Source of the DNA: BOKV01 sp049289295
GTDB lineage: Bacteria; Pseudomonadota; Alphaproteobacteria; Rhizobiales; Rhizobiaceae
NCBI GenBank assembly: GCA_049289295.1
Contig: JBATLL010000093.1
Coordinates: forward strand, 62,001 to 126,000
DNA length: 64,000 bases
Direction of reading: 5' to 3'
Of this stretch, positions 50,342-59,661 are shown piece after piece. The position numbers and the translations under genes were made by a program. The notes under the pieces were generated by a model. The model was not told the origin of the DNA. It made no database searches and saw only the letters and a list, made by a program, of their open reading frames with translations. Every line of letters starts with the position of its first letter. Position 1 is the stretch's first letter.

Positions 50342-51166
50342 ATGAAGGTAATGCGTTTGGTGATCATGGCAGGAGCGCTGGCAGCAGCCGGCGGCGCTGG
50401 CCTGGTTGCAATGAACCTGGCGAACAGGGAACCCGAAACCCAGATTGTGGAAGTGGGCGGTCCCCAGATCGAGCTTGAGCAGGTGCTGGTCGCCAGCGCC
50501 GACATTCCCACTGGTACAGGGCTGAAGGCAGACCTCGTGCGCTGGCAGGAATGGCCCCGGGACGCTGTCAACGATGCTTTCGTGACCAAGTCCGCCAAGC
50601 CGGAAGCCATTGAAGAAATCAAGGGTGCGATCACCCGCTCCTCATTCTACGCGGGGGAACCGATCCGCAACTCCAAGCTGGTGCGCTCGGATCACGGCTA
50701 CATGTCCGCGATCCTGCCATCTGGCCAGCGCGCCATCGCGACGACGATCTCCACCGAAACAAGTGCCGGCGGCTTCATCCTGCCCAACGATCGGGTCGAT
50801 GTGATCATGACCCGCCGCCACAAGGGCGGAAACGAAGACGAATTCATCACCGAGACAATCCTGGAAAACATCCGCGTCCTGGCCATTGACCAGGCGATCG
50901 AGGAAAAGGACGGCGAACAGGTCGTCGTCGGTGAAACAGCAACGCTCCAGCTGACCCCGCGCCAGGCGGAAGTGCTCACCGTGGCGCAGCAGATGGCTGA
51001 CCGGTTGGCGCTTACACTGCGCTCGCTCGAAGACAGCAAGAGCGACAAGACCTCTGCCGCCTATCATCTCATCGGGGGTGAACGTGGTGCAGGCACCGTC
51101 CGCATCATCAAGTACGGCGCCTCCAAGGATCTTCTACTCGGCAACACCGGCGAGGAGAAGAAGTAA
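50342..51166 (+). CDS. cpaB: CpaB Flp pilus assembly protein
   Basis: A 274-residue periplasmic protein of the Tad secretion apparatus, anchored by an N-terminal helix (MRLVIMAGALAAAGGAGLVA). The SAF domain follows (VLVASADIPTGTGLKADLVR), then the RcpC/CpaB C-terminal region (TETSAGGFILPNDRVDVIMT). CpaB acts with the CpaC secretin. The ATG at 50342 follows GGGGTG; a TTG at 50330 is an in-frame alternative. The stop overlaps the cpaC start (TAATG). Confidence 0.94.
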   Translation: MKVMRLVIMAGALAAAGGAGLVAMNLANREPETQIVEVGGPQIELEQVLVASADIPTGTGLKADLVRWQEWPRDAVNDAFVTKSAKPEAIEEIKGAITRSSFYAGEPIRNSKLVRSDHGYMSAILPSGQRAIATTISTETSAGGFILPNDRVDVIMTRRHKGGNEDEFITETILENIRVLAIDQAIEEKDGEQVVVGETATLQLTPRQAEVLTVAQQMADRLALTLRSLEDSKSDKTSAAYHLIGGERGAGTVRIIKYGASKDLLLGNTGEEKK

Positions 51167-52737
51167 TGCAAATGCACGGAACCGCAGTATCAAAGAGGAA
51201 AGTACCGATGCGTATCAGAACGGTATCGGCAGTGTTGGCAGCCCTCGTTGGCTTCTCCACGCTCGGCGCAATCGCCTTCACACCGCCTGCCTTTGCAGAA
51301 TCGAGCAAGAACTACATTCGCATCAATGCAAATGCGATTGGCTCGACAAAACGGATCAAGGTCGGACTGAACAAGTCCATGGTGATCGATCTGCCAGGCG
51401 ACGCACATGACATTCTCGTCGCCAATCCCGAAGTGGCTGACGCGGTCACCCGCACGTCACGGCGCATCTACATCTTCGCCAAGCAGGTCGGGGAGACCAA
51501 TGTCTTCATCTTCGACAGTGCCGGTAAGCAGCTCCTTTCCGTCGACCTGGCGATCGAGCGCGATATCGAGGGGCTCGAGACCTATATCGAGAAGTACGTG
51601 CCGGGCTCGGACGTCAAGGTCGAGATGGTCAACGACAACGTCATCCTGACCGGTACCGTTCCAACGCCCCAGGCATCGGCCAGGGCAGTTGAACTGGCGC
51701 GCATCTTCGTTACGGGCGGTGAAGCGACCACCAACAATTTCAGCCAGAACTCCAACACGACCAACAGCGGCAGCGGCTCCACGATCATCTTCGGCAGCGA
51801 CGAGGACCGCCAGGAAAGCGCGATCGTGAACCTGCTTCAGATTGATGGAGAGGATCAGGTTAACCTGAAGGTGACCATCGCCGAAATCCAGCGCACCGTG
51901 GTCAAGCAGCTTGGCATTGACCTGACTGCGGCCGGTTCGATCGGCGAGCTGGCATTCAACGTTCTCACCGACAACCCCTTGTTCCTGAACAAGAACATGT
52001 CGAACTCCCAGGTTCGCGGAACGCTTTCGCACGGTTCCAACAGCATCACATCGATCATTCATGCCCTTGATTCGACCGGTGTGATGCGCACATTGGCCGA
52101 GCCATCGCTCACAGCGATTTCAGGCGAGACGGCCTCGTTCAAGGTTGGCGGCGAATACAACATATCCGACGGCAAGGACGAGAGCGATGACGGTATCACC
52201 TACACCTATCGCCAGGTGGAATATGGTGTCGGCCTTGCCTTCACCCCGGTGGTTCTCTCGCCAGGCCGCATCAGCCTCAAGATCCGCACCGAAGTGTCCG
52301 AGCCAACGAGCGAGGGTTCATTCGTGATCCCGCGCGGTGGAGCCCCGGCAGCACCAATTCCAGGCATCCGCCGCCGTGAAACCGAGACCACAGTCGAACT
52401 GCCATCCGGTGGCTCGATGGTGATTGCCGGCCTGCTTAAGGATGACGTGCGTCAGACGGCAAGCGGCTTCCCGGGCCTGCGCAAGATTCCGGTCCTGGGC
52501 GCCCTGTTCCGCAGCCGCGAGTTCGAGCGCTACGAAACTGAACTGGTGATAATCGTGACGCCTTACCTCGTCCGCCCGATCGCCCGCCAGAATCTTGCCA
52601 GACCGGACGACAATTTCAATCCGACCGCAGACAGCGCAGCCATGTTCCTGGGCCGGTTGAACCGGATCTACGGAACAGCACAGGGCAACCTGCCAGCTGG
52701 CCGCTACCACGGCAATCCGGGTTTCATATTCCAGTAA
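51166..52737 (+). CDS. cpaC: CpaC outer-membrane secretin of the Flp pilus
   Basis: Forms the outer-membrane pore for the Flp pilus. The product is up to 523 residues: a signal peptide (LAALVGFSTLGAIAFTPPAF), the pilus N-domain (KSMVIDLPGDAHDILVANPE), a BON-like domain (VKVEMVNDNVILTGTVPTPQ), and the secretin domain (VGLAFTPVVLSPGRISLKIR, ending VIIVTPYLVRPI). Two starts are plausible: ATG 51166, with GGAG eight bases upstream, and ATG 51208 (MRIRTVSAV), with GAGGAAAG upstream and a tidier signal peptide. Confidence 0.94.
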   Translation: MQMHGTAVSKRKVPMRIRTVSAVLAALVGFSTLGAIAFTPPAFAESSKNYIRINANAIGSTKRIKVGLNKSMVIDLPGDAHDILVANPEVADAVTRTSRRIYIFAKQVGETNVFIFDSAGKQLLSVDLAIERDIEGLETYIEKYVPGSDVKVEMVNDNVILTGTVPTPQASARAVELARIFVTGGEATTNNFSQNSNTTNSGSGSTIIFGSDEDRQESAIVNLLQIDGEDQVNLKVTIAEIQRTVVKQLGIDLTAAGSIGELAFNVLTDNPLFLNKNMSNSQVRGTLSHGSNSITSIIHALDSTGVMRTLAEPSLTAISGETASFKVGGEYNISDGKDESDDGITYTYRQVEYGVGLAFTPVVLSPGRISLKIRTEVSEPTSEGSFVIPRGGAPAAPIPGIRRRETETTVELPSGGSMVIAGLLKDDVRQTASGFPGLRKIPVLGALFRSREFERYETELVIIVTPYLVRPIARQNLARPDDNFNPTADSAAMFLGRLNRIYGTAQGNLPAGRYHGNPGFIFQ

Positions 52738-52763
52738 GAACGGGCCGCATTGGAGCAAATGCC

Positions 52764-53498
52764 ATGTCACGAGTAACCAACAACATTTTCCTGCCCGCGC
52801 TTCCGGCAAGCGACACGCGGTCCGGCCGTCGCCCGGCCCGGCTCACCGCAGCCGTCCTGCTGGCAGCAACGGCCATCGTCTCCGGATGTGCCTCCTACAG
52901 CCGCGATCATGTGGTCGTGGGGTCGGTCCCGGATGATTATCGCACACGCCATCCCATCATCGTTTCGCAAAGCGAGACGACGGAGGACATGATCGTGTCC
53001 GCGACAGCACGTACCTTGTCCATGCGCGATCACGATGTGGTTTCGAATTTTGCCTCTCGCTTCAAGCGTTCCGGCGCGGCAGCCATGGCAATCCTGGTGC
53101 CGACTGGTTCCAGGAATGAAGCTGCGGCAAGGCGTATCGCGGATCAGATCATTCCGGTGCTCCATGAGCGGGGCATATCGTCTAACCAGATACTGGTCCA
53201 GCACTACCAGGCTTCAGGGCATGGCGATTCTGCAACGCTGCGGCTTGTCTTCTCTGACATGCGGGCTGGCCTCGATCACCAGTGCGGACAATGGAACGAG
53301 GACGTCGTCGATACGTCCGAGAACCGGAACTACGAGACCTTCGGTTGCGCAACGCAGCAGAACCTCGCTGCGATGATCGCCAACCCTGCAGACCTGCTTG
53401 GGCCGCGTGGCGAATCGGACATCGATTCCACCCGCCGTACCAAGGTCATCGAAGACTGGCGCGAAAACGGATCCGGCACCCTGGCCCCGTTGTTCTAG
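52764..53498 (+). CDS. cpaD: CpaD pilus assembly lipoprotein
   Basis: A 244-residue outer-membrane lipoprotein of the Tad system. The lipobox is IVSGC with the lipidated Cys42, after an unusually long N-region. The body carries the CpaD/YE signature around RHPIIVSQSETTEDMIVSAT and ILVPTGSRNEAAARRIADQI, with a possible disulfide pair (DHQCGQW, FGCATQQN). GGAG lies upstream of the ATG. It is between cpaC and cpaE in the usual order. Confidence 0.92.
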   Translation: MSRVTNNIFLPALPASDTRSGRRPARLTAAVLLAATAIVSGCASYSRDHVVVGSVPDDYRTRHPIIVSQSETTEDMIVSATARTLSMRDHDVVSNFASRFKRSGAAAMAILVPTGSRNEAAARRIADQIIPVLHERGISSNQILVQHYQASGHGDSATLRLVFSDMRAGLDHQCGQWNEDVVDTSENRNYETFGCATQQNLAAMIANPADLLGPRGESDIDSTRRTKVIEDWRENGSGTLAPLF

Positions 53499-53548
53499 GG
53501 TCGTCAGAGGAAAAAGAGACTGACTGAACACGATCACGGAAAGAAAAA

Positions 53549-54835
53549 ATGTCAAACTTGATGCACGATCATGCGCACGATGAAGAATATGCCGGGATTG
53601 GTGATGTCGTCCAGCCGGGTGATGTACACGACATTCGGCCGATACCACGCGTAACGATCCAGGCCTTCTGTGAATCGGAAGTGATTGCCCAGACGCTTGA
53701 GATGGCCGCGCGCGACCGGCGCATGGCGCGCGCTCACGTCAAGGTCCACATGGGGGGCATTCCCGCGGCGGTCGACTTCTACAACACCGCGCCAACGCCA
53801 AACCTGATCGTCGTGGAATCGAAAGCCTCAGGCCGCGAATTGCTGGTTCATCTGGGCAAGCTGGCCGAGGTCTGCGATTCAGAGACCAAGGTCGTCATCA
53901 TCGGTCACCACAACGACATCACCTTGTATCGTGAGCTCATCAACAACGGTGTATCGGAATATCTCGTGGCCCCCGTCTCCATGGCGGACATCATGGGCGC
54001 GATCTCCAACATCTTCATCAATCCGGAGAACGGTCCGCTCGGAAAGGTTTTCGCCTTCATCGGTGCCAAGGGGGGCGTTGGATCCTCGACGATCTGTCAC
54101 AATGTCGCCTGGTCGATTGCATCACGCTTCAACAATGACGTCGTCCTGACCGATCTTGATCTTGCCTTCGGCACCGCGAACATCAATCTCGACCAGGACC
54201 CGCCACAGGGTGTGGCGGACGCCGTGTTCTCGCCGGAACGTATCGACGATATCCTGCTCGACCGTCTCCTGGCCAAGTGTGCCGAGCATCTCAGCCTGCT
54301 AGCAGCGCCCTCGACCCTTGAGCGCACCTACGATTTTGACAAGAACGCATTCAACTCGATCCTCGAAGTGGCCCAGCGCGGCTCTCCCTGCGTCGCCGTT
54401 GACCTGCCGCACATGTGGTCCGGCTGGACACGCCAGATCCTTGCATCAGCCGATGAAGTGGTCATTACCGCAGCGCCGGAACTTGCCAATCTGAGGAATG
54501 CCAAGAACCTGATCGACACGCTGAAGGAATTGCGGCCCAACGATGCCAAGCCACGTCTGGTGATGAACCAGGTGGGGATGCCGAAGCGCCCGGAAATCGG
54601 CGTTGCCGACTTCACCAATGCTCTGGGCATCGATCCGGCAGCTGTCATTCAGTTCGAACCTGCCCTGTTCGGTTCAGCATCAAACAATGGCCAGATGATC
54701 GGCGAGGCTGATCCAAAGAGCAATGTCACCGAGAGCTTCGAATTCCTTGCCCAGGTCCTTACCGGCAAGGCGCAGCTTCGGACCGAGAAGAAGGGTGCTC
54801 TCAACATCCTCTCGAAAATTCGCCGGAAGAAGTGA
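53549..54835 (+). CDS. cpaE: CpaE localisation/assembly ATPase (receiver-like plus MinD-like domain)
   Basis: A 428-residue protein with an N-terminal CheY-like receiver (about 35-150; TPNLIVVESKASGREL replaces the usual phospho-Asp motif) and a C-terminal MinD/ParA-type ATPase. The ATPase has the deviant Walker A FIGAKGGVGSSTICHN (Lys about 174) and LTDLDLAFGTANINLDQDPP. CpaE localises the pilus machinery to the pole in Caulobacter. It is in the cpaBCDEF-tadBC operon. Confidence 0.93.
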   Translation: MSNLMHDHAHDEEYAGIGDVVQPGDVHDIRPIPRVTIQAFCESEVIAQTLEMAARDRRMARAHVKVHMGGIPAAVDFYNTAPTPNLIVVESKASGRELLVHLGKLAEVCDSETKVVIIGHHNDITLYRELINNGVSEYLVAPVSMADIMGAISNIFINPENGPLGKVFAFIGAKGGVGSSTICHNVAWSIASRFNNDVVLTDLDLAFGTANINLDQDPPQGVADAVFSPERIDDILLDRLLAKCAEHLSLLAAPSTLERTYDFDKNAFNSILEVAQRGSPCVAVDLPHMWSGWTRQILASADEVVITAAPELANLRNAKNLIDTLKELRPNDAKPRLVMNQVGMPKRPEIGVADFTNALGIDPAAVIQFEPALFGSASNNGQMIGEADPKSNVTESFEFLAQVLTGKAQLRTEKKGALNILSKIRRKK

Positions 54836-54893
54836 GCCGGCACCTTAGGCCTGTTGCAGGTGAAATGAACACAAGACGCGTATCGAGGTAGCA

Positions 54894-56357
54894 ATGTTTG
54901 GTAAAAGAGGCGGAAGTTCCGGGTTTTCCGGTGTTGGCGATCAACCGCGCAGCATGCCGGAGCCGATTGCTGCCCCCCAGGCAGCCGCTGCACCTCCGGT
55001 TCCCGCGGCACCCGAGCCAGCCAAGGTAGAGCGCGCGCCGTCCATCCAGACGCCCTCGCCAGTCCTTCGCGAACGCGACGAGAAATATTACGACACGAAA
55101 TCAAGTGTCTTTTCAGCGCTGATCGACACCATCGATCTTGGCCAGCTGGCCAAGATGGACACCGAAGCCGCGCGCGAGGAAATCAGGGATATTGTCAACG
55201 ACATCATCTCCCTGAAAAACCTTGCAATGTCGATTTCCGAGCAGGAGGACCTGCTTGAGGACATCTGCAACGACGTCCTTGGCTATGGGCCGCTGGAACC
55301 CCTGCTGGCACGCGACGACATTGCCGACATCATGATCAATGGTGCACGCCAGTCATTCATCGAAGTCGCGGGCAAGGTAACCCAGGCCGGCGTCCGCTTC
55401 CGCGACAATGCGCAGCTGATGAACATCTGCCAGCGCATCGTGAGCCAGGTCGGTCGACGCGTCGATGAATCCAGCCCGATATGTGATGCGCGCCTTCCCG
55501 ACGGCAGCCGCGTCAACGTCATCGCGCCACCGCTGGCCATCGACGGCCCCGCGCTCACCATTCGTAAGTTCAAGAAGGACAAGCTCACGCTCGACCAGTT
55601 GGTCAAGTTCGGCGCAATCACGCCGGAAGGAGCAACCTTGCTCCAGATCATCGGCAGGGTACGCTGCAACGTTGTCATCTCCGGTGGTACAGGTTCGGGC
55701 AAGACGACACTGCTCAACTGTCTCACCGCCTACATCGATAGTGACGAACGCATCATCACCTGCGAGGATTCGGCCGAACTGCAACTGCAGCAGCCACACG
55801 TGGTGCGCCTTGAAACACGCCCGCCAAACCTTGAAGGCGAAGGCGAGATCACGATGCGCGAACTCGTCAAGAACTGCCTGCGTATGCGTCCAGAACGCAT
55901 CATCGTCGGCGAAGTGCGCGGACCCGAGGTCTTCGATCTTCTGCAGGCCATGAACACAGGCCACGACGGCTCGATGGGGACGATCCACTCCAACTCCCCA
56001 CGCGAATGTCTCAACCGTATTGAATCGATGATCGCCATGGGCGGCTTCAACCTGCCGGCCAAGACGGTCCGCGAAATCATCGTGGGTTCGATCGACGTCA
56101 TCATCCAGGCGCAGCGCCTGAGGGATGGCTCGCGCCGCATTACCCACATCACCGAGGTGATCGGCCTTGAAGGCGATGTCATCACCACGCAGGACGTGAT
56201 GCTCTACAAGATCACCGGCGAGGATGCCCAGGGCAAACTCATCGGCAAGCACTACTCCACTGGTGTCGGCCGTCCCGCCTTCTGGGAGCGTGCACGCTAC
56301 TACAACGAGGAAAACCGCCTGGCTGCCGCGATCGATGGCAGCGAGACAATGGACTGA
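54894..56357 (+). CDS. cpaF: CpaF (TadA) pilus assembly/retraction ATPase
   Basis: A 487-residue type II/IV secretion ATPase that powers pilus extension and retraction as a hexamer. The N-terminal ~80 residues are Pro/Ala-rich and low-complexity (AAPQAAAAPPVPAAPEPAKV). The ATPase core has Walker A GGTGSGKTTLLNC (about 264-276), ITCEDSAELQLQQPHVVRLE, Walker B RIIVGEVRGPE and GHDGSMGTIHSNSP. It lies between cpaE and tadB, in the conserved order. Confidence 0.97.
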   Translation: MFGKRGGSSGFSGVGDQPRSMPEPIAAPQAAAAPPVPAAPEPAKVERAPSIQTPSPVLRERDEKYYDTKSSVFSALIDTIDLGQLAKMDTEAAREEIRDIVNDIISLKNLAMSISEQEDLLEDICNDVLGYGPLEPLLARDDIADIMINGARQSFIEVAGKVTQAGVRFRDNAQLMNICQRIVSQVGRRVDESSPICDARLPDGSRVNVIAPPLAIDGPALTIRKFKKDKLTLDQLVKFGAITPEGATLLQIIGRVRCNVVISGGTGSGKTTLLNCLTAYIDSDERIITCEDSAELQLQQPHVVRLETRPPNLEGEGEITMRELVKNCLRMRPERIIVGEVRGPEVFDLLQAMNTGHDGSMGTIHSNSPRECLNRIESMIAMGGFNLPAKTVREIIVGSIDVIIQAQRLRDGSRRITHITEVIGLEGDVITTQDVMLYKITGEDAQGKLIGKHYSTGVGRPAFWERARYYNEENRLAAAIDGSETMD

Positions 56358-56369
56358 TAAAGCAGCATC

Positions 56370-57371
56370 ATGTTCGGGATCGATACCAACATCATCATTT
56401 TCGTGGTCCTGGCTGCACTGGCTGCAGGCGGGATCATTTTCGGTCTGCTTTATGAGCGCGTTGCCAGTGAGGTGAACCAGGAAAAGCGCCTGGCCACCAT
56501 CAAGAACCGCCAGGAAGTGAACCGTTCAAAGGCTGCCCAGCGTATCAACGAGACCGCCAAGCGCAAGAAGAGCGTTCAGGACTCGCTCAAGGAACTGGAA
56601 GACAAGCAGAAGGAAAAGCAGAGCAGGAGCATCGGCCTGAAAAAGCAGATTCAGCAGGCCGGCCTGACCATCACGATGCAGCAATTCGTGCTGATCAGCA
56701 TTGGTTGCGGCTTCTTCTTTCTCGTCGTTTCGTTTCTCATGGGTGCGCCATTGATGGGTGCAGCCGGGGCTGGTTTCGTCGGCGCACTCGGTTTTCCGCG
56801 CTGGATGGTTGCCCGCATCCGCAAGCGCCGCATGAACCAGTTCCTGGCCGAGTTTCCCAACGCCGTCGACGTCATCGTGCGTGGCGTGCGCGCTGGTCTG
56901 CCGCTCAATGACTGCCTGGCAATCATCGCAAAGGAAGCAAAGGCACCGGTTTCCACCGAATTCCAGCGCATCATCGAGGCCCAGCAGATCGGCCTGCCAA
57001 TGAACGAGGCGGTGCAGAAGCTCTTCGACAACATGCCGTTGCCGGAAGCCAATTTCTTCGGCATCGTCATCGCCATCCAGCAACAGGCAGGTGGTAACCT
57101 GTCGGAAGCGCTTGGCAACCTTTCGAACGTTCTGCGTGATCGCAGGAAGATGAAGGCGAAGATTCAGGCCATGTCGGCTGAAGCAAAGGCATCGGGCGGC
57201 ATTATCGGTGCGCTGCCATTCCTTGTCGCGCTGCTCGTCTACCTGACCACACCGGACTACATCAAGATCCTGTTCACGCATCCCACCGGCAACGTCGTGC
57301 TTCTGTGTGCGGGTCTGTGGATGACGATCGGCATTCTTGTCATGAAGAAAATGATCAACTTCGACTTCTAG
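56370..57371 (+). CDS. tadB: TadB (CpaG) inner-membrane platform protein
   Basis: A 333-residue type II secretion F-domain membrane protein, working with CpaF and TadC. There is an N-terminal helix (NIIIFVVLAALAAGGIIFGL), a highly charged coiled-coil-like stretch (KRKKSVQDSLKELEDKQKEK), two middle helices (QFVLISIGCGFFFLVVSFLM onward), the F domain with GVRAGLPLNDCLAIIAKEAK, and two C-terminal helices. It begins 12 bases after cpaF. Confidence 0.94.
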   Translation: MFGIDTNIIIFVVLAALAAGGIIFGLLYERVASEVNQEKRLATIKNRQEVNRSKAAQRINETAKRKKSVQDSLKELEDKQKEKQSRSIGLKKQIQQAGLTITMQQFVLISIGCGFFFLVVSFLMGAPLMGAAGAGFVGALGFPRWMVARIRKRRMNQFLAEFPNAVDVIVRGVRAGLPLNDCLAIIAKEAKAPVSTEFQRIIEAQQIGLPMNEAVQKLFDNMPLPEANFFGIVIAIQQQAGGNLSEALGNLSNVLRDRRKMKAKIQAMSAEAKASGGIIGALPFLVALLVYLTTPDYIKILFTHPTGNVVLLCAGLWMTIGILVMKKMINFDF

Positions 57372-57386
57372 GATTGGGCAGCGTTC

Positions 57387-58376
57387 ATGGATCTCGCATA
57401 CAAGATTGTCGAACCGCAGAACCTGCTGGCGATTCTTTGTGCAGTTGCTGTTTTCGCAACCATCATCACGGTTACCATGCCGCTGCTTGGTCGCGACGAA
57501 CTATCCTCGCGCATGAAAACAGCGGCCCTCGAGCGTGACAAGATACGTGCCCGCGAACGTGCAAGGCTTGCCAACGAATCCAAGCGTGGCCCGAGCGCTT
57601 CGCTCAAGCAGGATTCCACCGGCGTCATGCGCGACCTCGTGGAAAAACTGAATCTCCGCAAGGCGCTTGCGGATGAAAACACGTTCAACAATCTGAAGAT
57701 GGCTGGCTATCGCAAGCAGTCGCACATTTATGTGTTCCTGTTCTTCCGCCTGGTGCTGCCGGCGATCATGTTCTTTGGTGCGCTTGTCTACGTCTTCGCG
57801 ATCGCCAACATCGAACGCCCCTTCATGGTGAAGATGACGATCACCCTGTTTGTCGCTTATGGCGGCTTTTACGCTCCGAACATGTTCGTCAAGAACCAGA
57901 TTGGCAAGCGCCAGCTCTCGATCCGTCGCGCCTGGCCGGACGCACTCGATCTTATGCTGATCTGCGTTGAATCGGGCATGAGCCTTGAAGCCTCCTTCCG
58001 CAAGGTTGCCCATGAAATCGGTATCCAGTCACCGCAGCTTGCCGAGGAACTGGTACTCACCACTGCCGAACTGTCTTATCTCCAGGAACGCCGCAAGGCA
58101 TACGAGAACCTTGCCACCCGTACTGGTCTCGATGGCGTGAAGGCGGTCTCGATGGCGCTGATTCAGGCGGAACGCTACGGTACGCCGCTTGGCGTGGCGC
58201 TTCGCGTCCTTGCCCAGGAAAACCGTGACATGCGCATGGCCGAGGCGGAAAAGAAGGCTGCTTCGCTTCCACCGAAGCTGACCGTTCCAATGATCGTCTT
58301 CTTTCTGCCAGTTCTGTTTGCCGTCATCATGGGGCCGGCCATGATCCAGATCTTCGCCACCGACCTCGTGAAGTAA
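57387..58376 (+). CDS. tadC: TadC (CpaH) inner-membrane platform protein
   Basis: A 329-residue F-domain paralogue of TadB that forms the platform with it. The F-domain motif is DALDLMLICVESGMSLEASF, with VRLKLRKALADE-type charged N-region (VEKLNLRKALADENTFNNLK) and final helices around PMIVFFLPVLFAVIMGPAMI. It ends the cpaB-tadC operon and is followed by a terminator. Confidence 0.94.
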   Translation: MDLAYKIVEPQNLLAILCAVAVFATIITVTMPLLGRDELSSRMKTAALERDKIRARERARLANESKRGPSASLKQDSTGVMRDLVEKLNLRKALADENTFNNLKMAGYRKQSHIYVFLFFRLVLPAIMFFGALVYVFAIANIERPFMVKMTITLFVAYGGFYAPNMFVKNQIGKRQLSIRRAWPDALDLMLICVESGMSLEASFRKVAHEIGIQSPQLAEELVLTTAELSYLQERRKAYENLATRTGLDGVKAVSMALIQAERYGTPLGVALRVLAQENRDMRMAEAEKKAASLPPKLTVPMIVFFLPVLFAVIMGPAMIQIFATDLVK

Positions 58377-58423
58377 TTCGGGACATAGTTCCCACTTTCA
58401 GCAACACGATCACCTGACCAAAG

Positions 58424-58456
58424 CCCGGCAAACCTGAAAATGGTCTGCCGGGTTTT
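58424..58456 (+). terminator. Rho-independent terminator ending the cpa/tad operon
   Basis: CCCGGCA and TGCCGGG arms, extended inward by ACC/GGT with a bulged base each side, followed by TTTTGCGTT. It is 47 bases downstream of tadC. Confidence 0.82.
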
Positions 58457-58653
58457 GCGTTGTGACGTTACGCGAAAGGGAAAATTGGGCTGGTGCAACA
58501 CTGCCCGGAGGCGCGATTGGCTTACCAGGGCACGCGGATAACTAACTGGCTCACAATTGCCGGCGCATTCTGCCGACGAGCAATCCGCGTCTGTAACTCA
58601 GCTGGCCCGAAACGCGAACTGTCGTGCGCAGATGCCTCACCTGAATCCAGACA

Positions 58654-58695
58654 CAAAAGAAAACCCCGGCCTGTCGCATTTCTGCTGCCGGGGTT
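58654..58695 (-). terminator. Rho-independent terminator for tadD
   Basis: On the minus strand AACCCCGGC, a 16-base loop, GCCGGGGTT and then TTCTTTTG. The whole 58377-58736 stretch (360 bp between convergent tadC and tadD) holds only this and the tadC terminator; I see no gene in the roughly 200 bp between them. Confidence 0.8.
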
Positions 58696-58736
58696 GATTT
58701 TCGATTGGGCGTTGGGTCGCCGTAGACAGGCGCGGA

Positions 58737-59534
58737 TTACTGCGCCTGCTTGTCTTCCGACTTGATCTGGTTCCAGGCGTTCTGCTGGGAGAGCATCTGG
58801 CGCAGATAGGCAATGTTGGCTTCTGCGTCCTCAGCAGGAAGTTCGGCTGAAGCGACCTTTTCCGCTTCATCGAACCGGCCCTGCAGGCCAATGACGAGAG
58901 CCAGGTTTTGGCGCACACGGCTGTCCGCACCCTGCATGCTGTTCGCCTTGCGCAGATATGTTTCCGCAGATGGCAGGTCATTTGTCAGCAGATAGGACAT
59001 TCCCAGATTGGACAGTATCGACGGCTCGCGTGGTGCCATGTCCAGTGCCTGGCGATATTTTTCCCGCGCAGCGTCTGGCTGCTCAAGCTGGTCCAGTATC
59101 GCACCTTCCGCAGAAAGCAGCTTCCAATCCGGATTTTCCGGCTTCTGGGCACGCTGGATCACTCCGAGCGCTTCCTTGAAGTTGCCCGTTGCCGCCAGCG
59201 CCTTGCCATAGGCCGAAAGCACGTCATTATCCTTCGGGTGGAAGATCACCAGCTTGCGCATGACAGCAAGCGCCTGCTCGTCTCGTCCAGTCATCCGCAA
59301 CAGGGAGGCGAACGAAAGCCCGTTCGCCTTGTCCTTCGGATTGCGCTCATATTTCTCGCTGTACTGGCGCGTCAGTTCGTTGAGCTGTGGCATCGACATC
59401 TGTGATAGCGAACTGCTGTTGCGCGCCGAAACCGAACCGGTGGTCCGCCCGTCCTTGGCGCATCCCTGAAGCGCTAGAAGTGCTGCAACCAGTGCCACAG
59501 CCGTCGAAGCACGCAATCCCTTGCTCAGATACAT
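58737..59534 (-). CDS. tadD: TadD-like TPR pilotin lipoprotein
   Basis: A 265-residue TPR lipoprotein of the Tad pathway: signal peptide with lipobox LALQGC (Cys25), then about four TPR-type repeats (for example DNDVLSAYGKALAATGNFKE, PREPSILSNLGMSYLLTNDL, DSRVRQNLALVIGLQGRFDE). TadD proteins help the CpaC secretin reach or assemble in the outer membrane. It is encoded on the opposite strand, convergent to the operon and set apart from it by two terminators, so it has its own promoter. Confidence 0.9.
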   Translation of the reverse strand: MYLSKGLRASTAVALVAALLALQGCAKDGRTTGSVSARNSSSLSQMSMPQLNELTRQYSEKYERNPKDKANGLSFASLLRMTGRDEQALAVMRKLVIFHPKDNDVLSAYGKALAATGNFKEALGVIQRAQKPENPDWKLLSAEGAILDQLEQPDAAREKYRQALDMAPREPSILSNLGMSYLLTNDLPSAETYLRKANSMQGADSRVRQNLALVIGLQGRFDEAEKVASAELPAEDAEANIAYLRQMLSQQNAWNQIKSEDKQAQ

Positions 59535-59614
59535 ATGCCGGATCCCGTCTGTTTGTTGGCCGGGACAACAGCAATCTTTTTACAAACCCCGGCTGGTCTC
59601 CGATAAGTAATCTG

Positions 59615-59635
59615 TTAACCCTAATGCTTGGTTAA
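59615..59635. promoter_or_regulatory. Inverted repeat TTAACC-N9-GGTTAA between tadD and the aminopeptidase
   Basis: Perfect 6-bp arms separated by nine bases, 81 bases upstream of tadD on the minus strand and 27 bases upstream of the aminopeptidase start on the plus strand. TTAACC is the same core seen at the other pilus promoters, so a common regulator is possible. Confidence 0.4.
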
Positions 59636-59661
59636 TCGCTCACCCTTCCAGGGAGGTTTGA

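Noticed and set aside
45319..59534. Pilus locus as a recently acquired mobile island
   Set aside because: No integrase, tRNA, direct repeats or composition shift at either end; the gene order is the usual chromosomal cpa arrangement of the group.
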